A stretch of 64,000 nt of DNA, taken from positions 17,875,001 to 17,939,000 of the forward strand of contig NC_135566.1 of assembly GCF_964340395.1 (NCBI RefSeq), in the 5' to 3' direction. The notes beneath the pieces were generated by a model that was not told the DNA's origin, did no database searches, and was given only the letters and a program-made list of their open reading frames with translations. Below, one piece after another: positions 27,649 through 41,319 of this stretch (positions are counted from its first letter, which is position 1; each line of letters starts with the position of its first letter). Made by a program: the position numbers and the translations under genes. The DNA comes from Glandiceps talaboti. Taxonomy: Eukaryota; Hemichordata; Enteropneusta; Spengelidae.

Positions 27649-29379
27649 CTACGATTGACCTTATGGCACAACGTCAGAATATACATAAATTATATAAACT
27701 GTTTCACTGATCAAGTACACAATATTTTTTCTAGTTACAAAATTATGAAAGTCAATGGCGCGGTTTATTATAGAGGATGGGTTCACTTTTCATTTTGACT
27801 GCAGTCTTCTTTATCAAAATCTAATTGAAAAGATTCTACCAATTGGCAATTTGACATCCGATTCAACAATTGTTGGAGAAGCTTTTGACAATTATAGGAT
27901 ATTAAAACGATATGCAACCTAGCAGAATGTGTATATCAAGTTTGTGCTAAGAAATGAATCTGTTAGATTTTCTGTCCGTCTTTCTTTCTTCAATAATTTG
28001 AATTCAATGGCTGTATTTGTTACGTGTTGTTCTCTTGCTATGTTTCGGTGCCCAGAGGCAATAAGGTGTATATCATCCTTACAGTCGATATATTTGAATA
28101 CGGTTGCCATGGTAATCCATTTTAGATAGCTCTCTCTTGATAAGACAGGAGCAGGAAAGGATGGCATGGCAAACCGATCCATATGCGTGATGGAAAAGAA
28201 CCCTCGCCCCCGAAAACTGATGGACAAGTAAAATGGCGTGAATAGGAGACATAGTTTTCACTGTTTTTTCTGTTTTTCTTTTGTCAAGAGGGGATTTTGC
28301 GTTTTTGTAAGGATAGCCTGTTTACATTCGATCTATGGATATTGCTACACTGTCTCATTAACCACTTACATTGCTAGCAGGCGAAACGGCAAACGATTAC
28401 ATGTAATATGGGTTGAAAATTATACGCTCGAACTGATTGGTCAGTGGGGAGTGATGGCATACGTCAGCTTAATCATAGACCCTCCACCAACAGTGGAGGG
28501 TCTATGGCTTAATAGACTATTCAGACAAACAAAGTTAATACATGTATGTAAATGTGCCCACGCAGAGATGGACACAAGAGCGACCTAATTTACATATAGC
28601 AAATATCATGTCATTTGGGCGTGTCTAAAACAATTGTTTGCCGTTGCTAGCATTTACAAGCTGTTGAATAGTGAGACAGCGAAGCCAAATTACAGGTGTC
28701 GATGTAAACAGGCTAGAGGGCTAAACCAAGGTGTCAAAAGTTTAATGGCATGGAAATGTGTAGATGCAATGTTCCAATTTTGGGGAAATTGTTCTTGTCG
28801 CCCACACCCCCAGTGCGTCGCGTCGTGACAAGGTTATTATATTATAACAGCGGTCGTACCATAGACATATTAAATTTTCTCATCTGTCTCAGAAGAAGTA
28901 AAGAATTCGAAACCGTAATCGCCCAAAGTAAACTTATGAACGACCTGTCATAATACATGTAGCTAAAGACACCCCCCCCCTCCCCATATGAATACGACAA
29001 ACAAACGTTATGATCATGGAACCATGATATTATAAACTGAAGATGTTTACGGCCTTAAATCAACATAACTCATAATTTGGGACAACACTCGAGGTCAATT
29101 GATTTCCCTTGCGCTGTAAATTGGCCATTAACTCAGTAATACATTCTCTCCATTCGTTGCGAAATCGTGTTGGGAAAAAATGAGCAGAGTTAAGATATAT
29201 AACAACTTCACAGATACGTCATAACCATGATTGCCCTACGTGACATCAATAACAAAACAAAAATAACAAGAGTGTATAGACGAATTCATTACCTATAAAG
29301 TTGCTGTGAGATTAATGGATTTTTCCACGAGCGTGTCGGGGGCATACGGTAAGCAGACAATCGCGATCACTCATCAGTC

Positions 29380-29565
29380 GGAGACATTTTCGCTGGTTGA
29401 TTACATTCGCAAAACGTAATATCTATAAAACAGACGATCACCCGTGGGGCATTTTCATTGGTTGATTACCAGGTGGATTACATTCGTAAAACGTAATATG
29501 CATAAAATAGGCAATCACCCGTGTGACATTTTTATGTTAATTACCAGGTTTATTACATAAGCAAA
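29380..29565. repeat. ~77-bp tandem repeat with internal palindromes (2.5 copies)
   Basis: Copies share TTACATTCGCAAAACGTAAT, ATAAAA, GATCACCCGTG and GGTTGATTACCAGG, with TTACAT at 29401, 29478 and 29553. Confidence 0.7.
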
Positions 29566-29982
29566 CATAACTGTATTTTACTACACTGTTGATTGTGCAT
29601 GCTCAGTCCGGTTAGCGAAACTGAAGTTTTACTTCCTAATAAAGGTCCTCTCTGTGAAGAACGCAGACGTGGAATATATAAATTCAATCACAGAGGGAGT
29701 AAGACCCTTTTTTCATATCGAGCTAAATCAGTTAGACGATCACCAGTGGGGCGAATCTGTAAGGGGCGAGATCAATAGTTAAATGTAGGATTTAAAAAAA
29801 AAATATTTTAGTTTGGGGGTGGTGAAGGGGGTTGAACCATTTTAATTCTCATCCAACAAAATCGATTTTACGTTTAATTTAATCTTTTCCTCACCCTTAA
29901 GTACACAAAGATTTCGCTTTATATAGCCTGAAATAAATGCATGGTCCTAAAATACATTAAAAGTGTCAATAAAAGAGCTCGC

Positions 29983-30244
29983 TACTACATACTGGCTTTG
30001 TATTCATAGCACTGCATACTACTACATACTGGTTTTGTATTCATAGCACTGCATACTACTACATACTGGCTTTGTATTCATAGCACTACATACTATTACA
30101 TGCTGGCTTTGTATTCATAGCACTACATACTACTACATACTGGTTTTGTATTTATAGCACTACATACTACTACATACTGGCTTTGTATTCATAGCACTAC
30201 ATACTTCTAAATACTGGCTTTGTATTCATAACACTACATACTAC
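29983..30244. repeat. 37-bp tandem repeat (7 copies)
   Basis: Unit contains ACATACTGGCTTTGTATTCA followed by TAGCACTACATACTACT. Spacing of 37 bp from 29991. Non-coding. Confidence 0.95.
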
Positions 30245-30925
30245 TAATTACTGATGTGACATTGATTGTGCTGTCTGAAACACTTTTCCATTTCGGCGTC
30301 ATTTTATCAATAAAATATGAGACTACAGTATCGCAGTAGTAGAGTTTTTTTTCCAGTGAACACTTAGTTTAGTCATTAAACAAGTGACAGTGAATGGTAA
30401 AATATAAGTAACGAAACGACGAAAACTACTTACAAGTTGCAGACCATGTCCCCTTAAAGTAATAGCTCACTAAACAGTTTTATTAACTTTATTTCCACCT
30501 GTTTTTGTGTCTGTTTTTTCCCTGAATTCGACTCCTCGCATGGAAATCGTGTTAATATCAACGTGAGAGTAAACGTAGTCTGCCTAATCTATTTTTTAAT
30601 GGAAACTTCTCGGATTACATCTTTCCTCTGATTATTTTATATTACTAATTACAGTCAGATTTATTCAAGTGTTTATTGAAATATTACTGTTTTTTTGTAT
30701 AAAGTACAGTTGAAAAGGAGCAATATTTTATCCCAGGATAATTACTCCGGAAACAAGGTAGGTTTAGCGAGTAGATTAGATGTATATAGTGCGATGGGTT
30801 TTATGTTTCCCACGGCACACCACAGTTGTAACGAGCTTTATAAACAAAGTGACAGCGTTCTACAATGTTATAGCCACAACCACAGGGCGTTCACGCTTAG
30901 TTAGTTATGTTTACCAATACAAACA

Positions 30926-30985
30926 AACAAACAAGCAAACAAACAAACAAACAGACAGACAGACAGACAGAATAAATAAATAAAT
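30926..30985. repeat. (CAAA)n(CAGA)n(AAAT)n microsatellite
   Basis: Compound 4-bp repeat. Confidence 0.9.
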
Positions 30986-31134
30986 AACATCAACAACCAG
31001 TATAATTACAAACTGTAAGCATTATCAGCAACATGAATTACTTTATGTTTTCCTATATCATAAGCGAAATGGTCACAATTTCACATATAGGAACACATTT
31101 AGTAAACATAAATAACTAAGCCTGAGCAGCCTCT

Positions 31135-33117
<1,983 letters not shown>

Positions 33118-33120
<3 letters not shown>

Positions 33121-33136
33121 TATCTATCTATCTATA

Positions 33137-33175
<39 letters not shown>

Positions 33176-33179
33176 ATCT

Positions 33180-33215
<36 letters not shown>

Positions 33216-33246
33216 GATCTGTCTGGATATCTGGATGTCTTTCTGG

Positions 33247-33327
<81 letters not shown>

Positions 33328-33394
33328 TATATCCGTCCGTTTTCCTGACTCTCCGTGTATGTCATCCAACCGGGCTATTTTTACATGCATACAT

Positions 33395-33428
<34 letters not shown>

Positions 33429-33475
33429 TCATACATACATACATACATACATACATACATACATACATACATACA

Positions 33476-33506
<31 letters not shown>

Positions 33507-33540
33507 GTATGTATGTATGTATGTATGTATGCATGCATGT
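33118..33540. repeat. Cluster of microsatellites (CTAT)n, (AT)n, (CATA)n, (GTAT)n
   Basis: Four simple-repeat blocks in series about 450 bp upstream of the GPCR coding exon. The CATA and GTAT blocks meet as an inverted pair at about 33503. Confidence 0.97.
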
Positions 33541-33975
33541 ATCTAAAGACTGTCAAATGTGTTACTTGACCTGCAATGAAGCGTTGTGGCTACAAGCATC
33601 CGGATGTTTTGATTAACTGCTCCCTTCTATTTGATGGCCCAAGTCGTTGTTTTAAGCTGACATGTTTGGTTCGGAGATTTATTGATGTAAATATTTTTAT
33701 AAACAGGTTATATACGATTATTTGTCCCTGGTGAAAAAGTTCTTGGAAAAAAATAGTTAGAATCCCGAAAAATTAATGAATCACTCGAAATTCTTCTAGT
33801 ATATTCTAATTAGATGCTAATGTTATCATCAAAACATACCTGTGATCCATCTTGCTTGCAGTTTAGGTTTCTGCTGCAAAATCGCAGACAGCATGATGGG
33901 TAAATGTAGTCTGATATATTTAGACGAAGTGTCATCGTGCATGCACGCATGAAGGAGATCTGGTGACAACAACGT

Positions 33976-33991
33976 CTTCTTTTTTTTACAG
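33976..33991 (+). promoter_or_regulatory. 3' splice site preceding the GPCR coding exon
   Basis: CTTCTTTTTTTTACAG ends 39 bp upstream of the GPCR ATG. It indicates that an upstream non-coding exon is spliced onto the coding exon; that exon is not identifiable here. Confidence 0.7.
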
Positions 33992-34030
33992 ATTTATGAA
34001 GGAACAACGGAACTGAGTTCAAACCTCACC

Positions 34031-35248
34031 ATGGATAATTTTTCTGTACTTTCCAATAGAAGTGAAATGCACGACAACGATAACGTGGAGATTGTTACAC
34101 CGGATCGAAATTACAACCAGATTCAAACCACCGTAGTCTGCATAGTTCTGTCCACGATTATTATTGTTACTGTCATCATGAACTTGTTGATCATAACATC
34201 ATTTTGTATATCAAAAAATGTCCGTAAACTGAATAATTACTTTTTCTTCAGTCTCGCCATTACGGACGTCTTTACTGGACTTTTAGTGATGTCATTCATG
34301 GCCACCGAACAACTGCAGGAAAACTGGCCATACGGTAAGGGAGTGTGTCAATTTTGGCTATGTGTGGATTATTTTCTCTTATCAGCATCCCGATTTAACA
34401 TGACCGGTATATGTATTGACCGATACTTGAGTATTTTACACCCGCTGTCCTATAGATGCCGGAGAACGCCAAGACTCGTGGTCGGTATGATTCTCTCAGC
34501 CTGGGTCCTTGGTTTTTTGACGGACGCACCCGCTATACTGCTATGGGAAACGATACGAAAAACAAGTTTTGTCAACTATACTCACACCTGCGACGTCGAA
34601 TGGTTTGATAATATCACCTACAATGTCGTCAGTACCGTAGTCACAGTGTGCATTCCGTTCGTCGTAATGTTCGTTTTGTATTATCGTATCTATTTTGCCG
34701 TGAGGAGGAGTGTTCGCTGGGTGCGGAGAAATTCGTTCGCCGCAAATGCCCACTGCAACGTTCAGTTTTCCAATCGATGCAGTAACAGCGATGTTAGGGA
34801 AACTGTCACGCACACACCAAGAGAATCACCAGGGGTAACACGTAGTACCTATATATCTTCAGATGGCTGTACACGTACATCAGTCTTTGACTCTCCTCGT
34901 GCCCCCAGGAAGAATGAAACCTATAGCTGTAGCATTCTCCAACTTAGGAAGCCGCCAGCATCTCGCTCAATGAAGAACGACAGAAAGACGGCAACAACCC
35001 TTGGGATTTTGCTGGGATTTTATATACTGTCCTGGATGCCCTGGCAAATCATAAGTATAGTTAATGCCAGCTGTAGTGATTATTGTGTGCCTATTATATG
35101 GTACGATGCGTTTCTGTGGTTACAATATTCCAATTCGATGGTTAACCCATTTTTGTATGTATTCAGAGACAAGAGCTTTAGAAGAGCTGTGAAAAAGATT
35201 TTAAGAATTGACGCACACTGCAAATGGTGTAGGAAAAAATGTCGGTAG
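34031..35248 (+). CDS. Class-A aminergic-type GPCR (histamine H3/muscarinic-like), 405 aa
   Basis: Single-exon CDS encoding a seven-TM plasma-membrane receptor. N-glycosylation sequons NFS and NRS lie near the N-terminus. Hallmarks by residue: N51 (TM1), D79 (TM2), C106 and C187 (disulfide), D113 (3.32 amine-binding Asp), DRY 130-132, W158, P209, W335 and P337 in TM6, and NPxxY 372-376. W363 (7.40) and Y366 (7.43) complete the aminergic pocket. The third intracellular loop (about 225-315) is long and Ser/Thr/Arg-rich, and the short tail ends in a Cys cluster that may be palmitoylated. TM6 reads SWMPWQ rather than the usual CWLPFF, so positions 6.51/6.52 are W/Q and the ligand cannot be assigned. 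TM7 WLQYSNSMVNP resembles histamine and muscarinic receptors. ATG context ACCATGG is strong. Confidence 0.92.
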   Translation: MDNFSVLSNRSEMHDNDNVEIVTPDRNYNQIQTTVVCIVLSTIIIVTVIMNLLIITSFCISKNVRKLNNYFFFSLAITDVFTGLLVMSFMATEQLQENWPYGKGVCQFWLCVDYFLLSASRFNMTGICIDRYLSILHPLSYRCRRTPRLVVGMILSAWVLGFLTDAPAILLWETIRKTSFVNYTHTCDVEWFDNITYNVVSTVVTVCIPFVVMFVLYYRIYFAVRRSVRWVRRNSFAANAHCNVQFSNRCSNSDVRETVTHTPRESPGVTRSTYISSDGCTRTSVFDSPRAPRKNETYSCSILQLRKPPASRSMKNDRKTATTLGILLGFYILSWMPWQIISIVNASCSDYCVPIIWYDAFLWLQYSNSMVNPFLYVFRDKSFRRAVKKILRIDAHCKWCRKKCR

Positions 35249-35259
35249 AGACAGCCAAC

Positions 35260-35360
35260 CAACCAGACAGACAGACAGACAGACAGACATACATACATAC
35301 ATACATACATACATACATACATACATACATACATACATACATACATACATACATAGAGAG
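35260..35360. repeat. (CAGA)n(CATA)n microsatellite after the GPCR stop
   Basis: Begins about 15 bp after the TAG at 35246-35248, hence probably in the 3'UTR. Confidence 0.95.
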
Positions 35361-36520
35361 AGAGAATGATAATCTAATCTAATATAATAAATATAATTTA
35401 TAACGCGCCAGATTCCAAAACCAATGTAGTGTTCAGTACAGAGAGACAAAGAGATACAGAGTGACAGAGACAGATGTGCTGTCAATCTATCTGATCAGCA
35501 AAGTAAAACATTGGCCCCCGTCGATAGATGTCTAATCGATTTTACTTGACTTACTATCACTCAACACAATCTGCGACAACACGCACAAAATTGCGGGACA
35601 AACAAACAACGGGAAAATGGAACGAATTAAATTAAAGAGATGGCACTTCCTCTGTTGACAGCCAAAAATATCATCACGATATTTAGATTAAGGTAGTAAA
35701 TCACGAATGTCTTGTTGACAAGTTTAATTATTACATCAGTGGATCAAATTATCAAAACGAGACACTTATTTCCTGTATTTCAGATACACAAAAATACTAA
35801 ATATTCATTGCAAAATCCTAGCAAATATTACAGAGAGCAAAGAGTGAAGTACAGTCATTTCCCTTTTTCGGTTTCCGTGTCAAAATTAGACTGTCTGCTG
35901 TCACCGTGTTCTTGGTTTGAACAAAATAACAAGTATGACGTCCCCGTGGAGTACAAAAACAAGAAAGAGAAAATGTCAACTCAAACTGATCAAACTCAAC
36001 ATCTACGCGGTCTTTGCCCTGGTTTTTAAGGACGTGCACGCGACACTCGATTCACACTATAACTAAATACCACGATGGAAAACACTTGAGTCGAAATAAA
36101 TGTCACCTGACGCGACAAATATCTTACTAACATGGTTGAATCTCAATATGGCGCGACAAAGCTCACACATCTTTCTTTTTATGATTGATCTAAGGTGACA
36201 AAAGTCTTCACACGGTTACAATTTCTTCGCCCGCAGTCTTGGCGGTCGCCACAGCATTGTGACAACATGTACTTATCTGGGCATATCATTGAATTAAAAT
36301 ATGACAAGTGAATTTTTATTGTGCCAGATGATGATAGGTAGTAACGTATTTTGAGAAAGACTGCCAACAGTTGATCGCACTCATGCCAATGAAAAATAAT
36401 CCTGTTGCAGACGGTCCACGCGTTTCGCACAACCTCTGGAAATACGCTACGGGGTTTCGACACGTCTTCTCCTTTCCCAGAGGGTTTATATTTCTAGAGC
36501 TACGCCTAGTCTTGTCTGTA

Positions 36521-36588
36521 GACGGAGTAAGTCATCCCTTGCGTGCGCAGCCTACAAGTGGGCAAAGGAAGGGATGACTTTCTCCGTT
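36521..36588. repeat. 20-bp inverted repeat with 28-nt loop
   Basis: GACGGAGTAAGTCATCCCTT pairs with AAGGGATGACTTTCTCCGTT (36569-36588) with two mismatches. It lies in an otherwise featureless intergenic stretch (35.4-37.2 kb). Confidence 0.6.
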
Positions 36589-37182
36589 TGAAAGCAAGCA
36601 GGACTAAATGGAAACCAGCAATAGTGCACACAAAACACCACGTTTGGCACAACCGAGAAAATATTTACAAACATTGCTATGTTTAATAGTTGCTTGACAA
36701 ATATCTAAAATAAATCTGTTATATTTACGATCATAACAGTAATCAGATCGTCATTGTAAAGGTTCTTTTACACTGAGTAAGTAGTCTGAGTTTTACAGCA
36801 CCGTCCAAGAGGTATTTAATGTTGAAGTATAATTGATATTTCGCAGTGTCGTGGGAGAAATATCAACTCTGATCTGCGAGAATGTGATCACATCGACACA
36901 TTTCACTAAGCTCAGAGGTGTTTACATGTGTGTTTGTGGAGGGAGGGGTGTTACTTGCAACTTTGGACATCATAGCACAAGTTAGATATATTGTAACTAC
37001 TCTGTATGAAGTATTACTATTAAATCAATTATGATAGTTCAGTAACTGGAACACAAAGGTTAAAGGTCAAATGTCTTTGTACACTATAGTTTATTGCGTG
37101 ACAAATGTAATGACGTATATGGTGGTAACCAGACATAATTCATTTCTAAAAGTAAAGTCCATTAAACTAATTGATACTGTTT

Positions 37183-37268
37183 GTTTATAATGTTTACTAA
37201 GTGGTGCTGATGTTTACCGAGTGGTACCGATGTTTACCGAGTGGTACCGATGTTTACCGAGTGGTCAA
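37183..37268. repeat. 18-bp tandem repeat
   Basis: GATGTTTACCGAGTGGTACC-type units repeated three to four times. Confidence 0.8.
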
Positions 37269-37771
37269 GGGGTTATCTTTTTTCAACATTGACGACTGGT
37301 TTGTGCTTTTCAATACTATGCTCAAAGCGCTTTACTATTTTTACAACTGGGATTATCTTTCTTTGCCATCAAAAAATCATTTACATCGTGAAATATTGGT
37401 GAATTTGAATTGGACATCTCACCAGTTTCTAAAACGTTTTAACAGTCCTTTGTAGATGTCTCATGAGATACCAAGTGACTTTAATTTTTTTAATTCTCTT
37501 TTTGTAGTCTTTTTAATTGAGTAATTGTATATTTCTCTCCGCTGCAAACTTGCCAAGTCCAAAGTCGATAATAAAATAAGAAAATAAAATGTTTCATTTC
37601 TTCGTTATTGATGTGAACTACTATTTCATTATCTAGAACTATTTATCTTTGTCGAAAGATTTGTCAATTTATTTTTATTGTTCCCCTTCCAAATAAAGAT
37701 AAGAAGAGGAAAACAAATTATTCTCCAGTCCTGCTAATTATGCGACATTTAGAATCGCGTTTCATGACATC

Positions 37772-38452
37772 GCATTATACTACACTACACTACACTACAC
37801 TACACTACACTACACTATGCTGCAGTACATTATACATTCCATTACATACGCTACATTAATTACATTACATTACATTACATAACATTATATTACATATCAT
37901 CACATAACCCATCACATAAGAGTACATAACATTATATTACATAAAATTACATAACATTACATTACATCCTCTACAATACATTACATCACATAACATTATA
38001 TCACATTACAATACATTACATTACATCACATTACATTACGTTACATCACATCACATTACAATACATTACATTACAATACATCACATTACATTACAATACA
38101 TTACATTACATTACAATACATTACACCACATTACAATACATCTCACATCACATTATATTACATAAAATTACATAACATAACATTACATCCTCTACAGTAC
38201 AGAACATTACATCACATTATATTACATCACATTGCAATACATCACATCACATTACAATACATTACATTACATCACATTACAATACATTACGTTACAATAT
38301 ATTACATCACATCACATTACAATACATCACATTACAATACATCACATTACATCACATTACATCACATTACAATACATTACATCACATAACATCACATCAC
38401 ATTACAATACATTACATTACATTACGTTACATTACATTATCTCCCGTTCATC
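37772..38452. repeat. Pentameric (TACAT/TACAC)n satellite
   Basis: About 680 bp built from TACAC, TACAT and CACAT five-mers. The repetitive ORF read through it is not a gene. Confidence 0.95.
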
Positions 38453-38559
38453 ACTTCATTTAAAGTTACCATATGGATGAGAAATGGCTATTTATTTTGG
38501 GATTGGATTTTTAATTAACACAAACAACTTTAATTTACACTCTACATAAGCCAAAAATA

Positions 38560-38884
38560 TGAAATTTATACCCTGGTCGTTCTACGTCACGACAACTTGT
38601 GTTTACGTCACGACAACACATGTCTACGTCACTGTTTCTGCTGTGTTCGAAATATGAGTCAAAATGTTCGAAATTACCATTAATGTCCCTGATTTGTCTT
38701 TGGTATTACTGGCGCTGTTATAATTGCCAATCTCCAATATATTTCTTCATTCTGGCAGCCGTGAGGTACTCGTGACCTAAGGATTTTGTCACTACTCGTA
38801 TAATAGCCACTGGTAGTGACATTTAGCCCCCTTAGGTCACTCGTAATTTCCTTGGCTGAACGACGAAAAATATTGAAGAATAAC
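38560..38884. mobile_element. Foldback MITE family A, copy 4 (reverse orientation)
   Basis: Inverted relative to copies 1 and 2: the extension with CTACGTCACGACAAC repeats comes first, then the core with GTGACCTAAGG / CCTTAGGTCAC arms, ending GAAGAATAACAT. Confidence 0.7.
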
Positions 38885-39535
38885 ATCGAAATGTTTTCGA
38901 TTTGATGAAAAGCGTGTGAAACAATATAGACAAAGTCTGTGTTTGTAATTAAAGATGAGGATTTAGTATTTATTTTATATTTTTAATTTATAAAACAATT
39001 TACTCATGGTTCCTACTCGAAAAATCAATATGAAACAACATATACCAAGTCCTTGTGTGTAACTCAATAACTTGTAAAATCATAATAAATGTCTAATATT
39101 TGTTCTTGTACGTACAATAACAAACATTTTAGACATTTTTTTTTAGCTTTTGACAATGTATTCATTTGCAAACATAGATTTAGTCAATGTTGTTTCACAT
39201 TGATTTTTGAAGTAGGGAGCAATGATAACATTATTTTATAAAATGAATATCACATCCTCGGCCTCATCTATATGGCCACATCAATAATTGGGGAAAGACA
39301 CCAACTCTCAAAGTTTGTTATGGTATAGACTAGCAGTGATTTGCAAATAAAATGATGAGCACATCACGAGACTGTTAAACACACGAACAGCAAATAACTT
39401 ATAATCACACGTAAAACAGAGGAAATCAAACTACGAGTATTTATTCGATTCATAGCGATGTTAGAATACATGGCGAAACGACAGACACATGCACAGACTA
39501 GATGTGTATACTCTACAATATGTATCGGTCTTCCT

Positions 39536-40223
39536 TAGGGACGATCGCACATTGTCACACAAGCGCTAGCTCAGTCTGTTTAGGGAAAACCCTCCTCCTG
39601 ATCCTAAACGAACGTTCACAAGTTAAGTGCGTCATCGACATGTTTATATACTACGTAATAAATGAAAATTGTAGCGGTCATACCACTACGATCGATGCAA
39701 AGTAAACAGCGAAGTGCCAAAGCACGAGCCATCGGCACTCGCTGTTGCAGTACACGGTTATACAATACTGTAGTATTGCTCCGGATCGGAGCGAGGCGGC
39801 GACTTTAGTGTTAGATAAAACGTACTAAAAAGGCACGAGCGACTGTCGACAGTCTAAGTGAAAACTTGATGACCAAAAATGTTCTTCAGCTTGGTAGACC
39901 AAATTATTTACAATGCTAAAAAAAACTTTGAACTGTGTGTTACAACCTTTATAAATCATAAAGACACGAAAGTAAACACATCGAAATACTACCGGAAACC
40001 CAGCGCAGCACTGTATATGTCAAATTATCAACATCACAGGAGTAATAAATAAGTAGTAGTAAAGAAGATGTTATCATTGAAGGCGTGAAAGTGTTCGAAA
40101 GCTGGTTAGAAGTGCGAAAATGAAGTTCAGCAATCGCATGAACGCCAGATAGACCCCCGGGCCCCTCCTCCCCTAAACGAAGTTCGCCTACTGAGCTTAT
40201 GTGACATTGCGTGTGATCGTCCG
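39536..40223. mobile_element. TIR element family B, copy 2
   Basis: Left GACGATCGCACATTGTCACA and right TGTGACATTGCGTGTGATCG plus TCC are inverse. Subterminal CTAAACGAA(C/G) motifs are shared with the copy at 16213. An internal sequence GAAAATGAAGTTCAGCAAT matches the inverse of the copy-1 interior. No ORF of note. Confidence 0.7.
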
Positions 40224-40306
40224 GTAGAGCACCATCACATTGTATTACACGTATGCCATTAGTCCAAAATGTACGGATTATGAGTTCAAGTGGTTAACGA
40301 GGCACA

Positions 40307-40827
40307 CCACAGGGTACAGAACGAATAATCAATTTTGTTCTAGCGACTTTCTGGATTTCTAATACTAGTACTATTTTCTCTATATTTCAAATAAAATTTT
40401 AATATTGCCACCATAAGTACTGTTTCCTCACACTGTTTTTTTTTCTATTTCCTACTTTGTCACTGTCTTATCAGTGTTACCAACTTTGCATTAATTAGTA
40501 GATTGTTGATCCTAGAACAAACTCAAGGGTTATTTGTCCAATTAACACAAGTACTTACATTAGTCGGATCTGCATTCAGTAGATGTTTACACTCACTGTG
40601 TAATGTGTTACTTGGACAAATAACCCCCCCCCCCCCTGAGTTTGTTCTAGGATTAGCAATCTACTAATTAATGCAAAGTTGATCAACTCTGATAAGACTG
40701 TTAACAACAGGGAATCGGAAAAAAACCATTGCTATGATGCCAATATAATATAGAGAAAATAAGTAAAAATATTAGAAATCCGGAAAATCATGAGAACAAA
40801 CTTAACTATTCGCCCTGTTCCCTGTGG
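40307..40827. mobile_element. Long-TIR element family C, copy 2, with 5-bp target duplication
   Basis: Arms of about 230 bp fold on each other (CCACAGGGTACAGAACGAAT at left, ATTCGCCCTGTTCCCTGTGG at right). The element is flanked on both sides by GCACA (40302-40306 and 40828-40832). A ~60-bp spacer separates the arms, and there is no transposase. Confidence 0.85.
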
Positions 40828-41319
40828 GCACATGTGGAGTTTAACTGTTGTTGCATTCTTTAAAACACAGACAAGTATCATTCTTACTTGACACATACTT
40901 GGGGAGGGGGTGTACGTAACTGATGGAATGTGTTACATTTGATTATGGACGACTTTCAGGTGACCATCAAAGTACAAATATTTCCCTTCATTACCTCAAT
41001 AGGGAACTTGCAAACCCGCCATGTTGAATGTTGCATCATGGGAAATGTGATAATGATAATGTGCCATGGCCAACCTTTGCCTTATTAGTTCCACATAGTT
41101 TCTATTGTCTTTTTCTCTCTCTTTTCTTTGTTTTCTTGTTTCTTCTTTTCATAGAGACCATGCCTTCCAAATTGATGTTTGGGTTCGTATTTGCAAAGTC
41201 TAAGGTATCGTATATTTAGACAAAGCCTGAAAATTAGTCTTGAATTCAAAACAGGAGATCACATCTGAAGTGGTTTTGTACACTTTTGCAAACTAGATTG
41301 TCTCTGATTCTGATGCATA

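Noticed and set aside
38232-38480. Repetitive Tyr-Ile-Thr-Leu ORF
   Set aside because: Pentameric TACAT satellite read-through.
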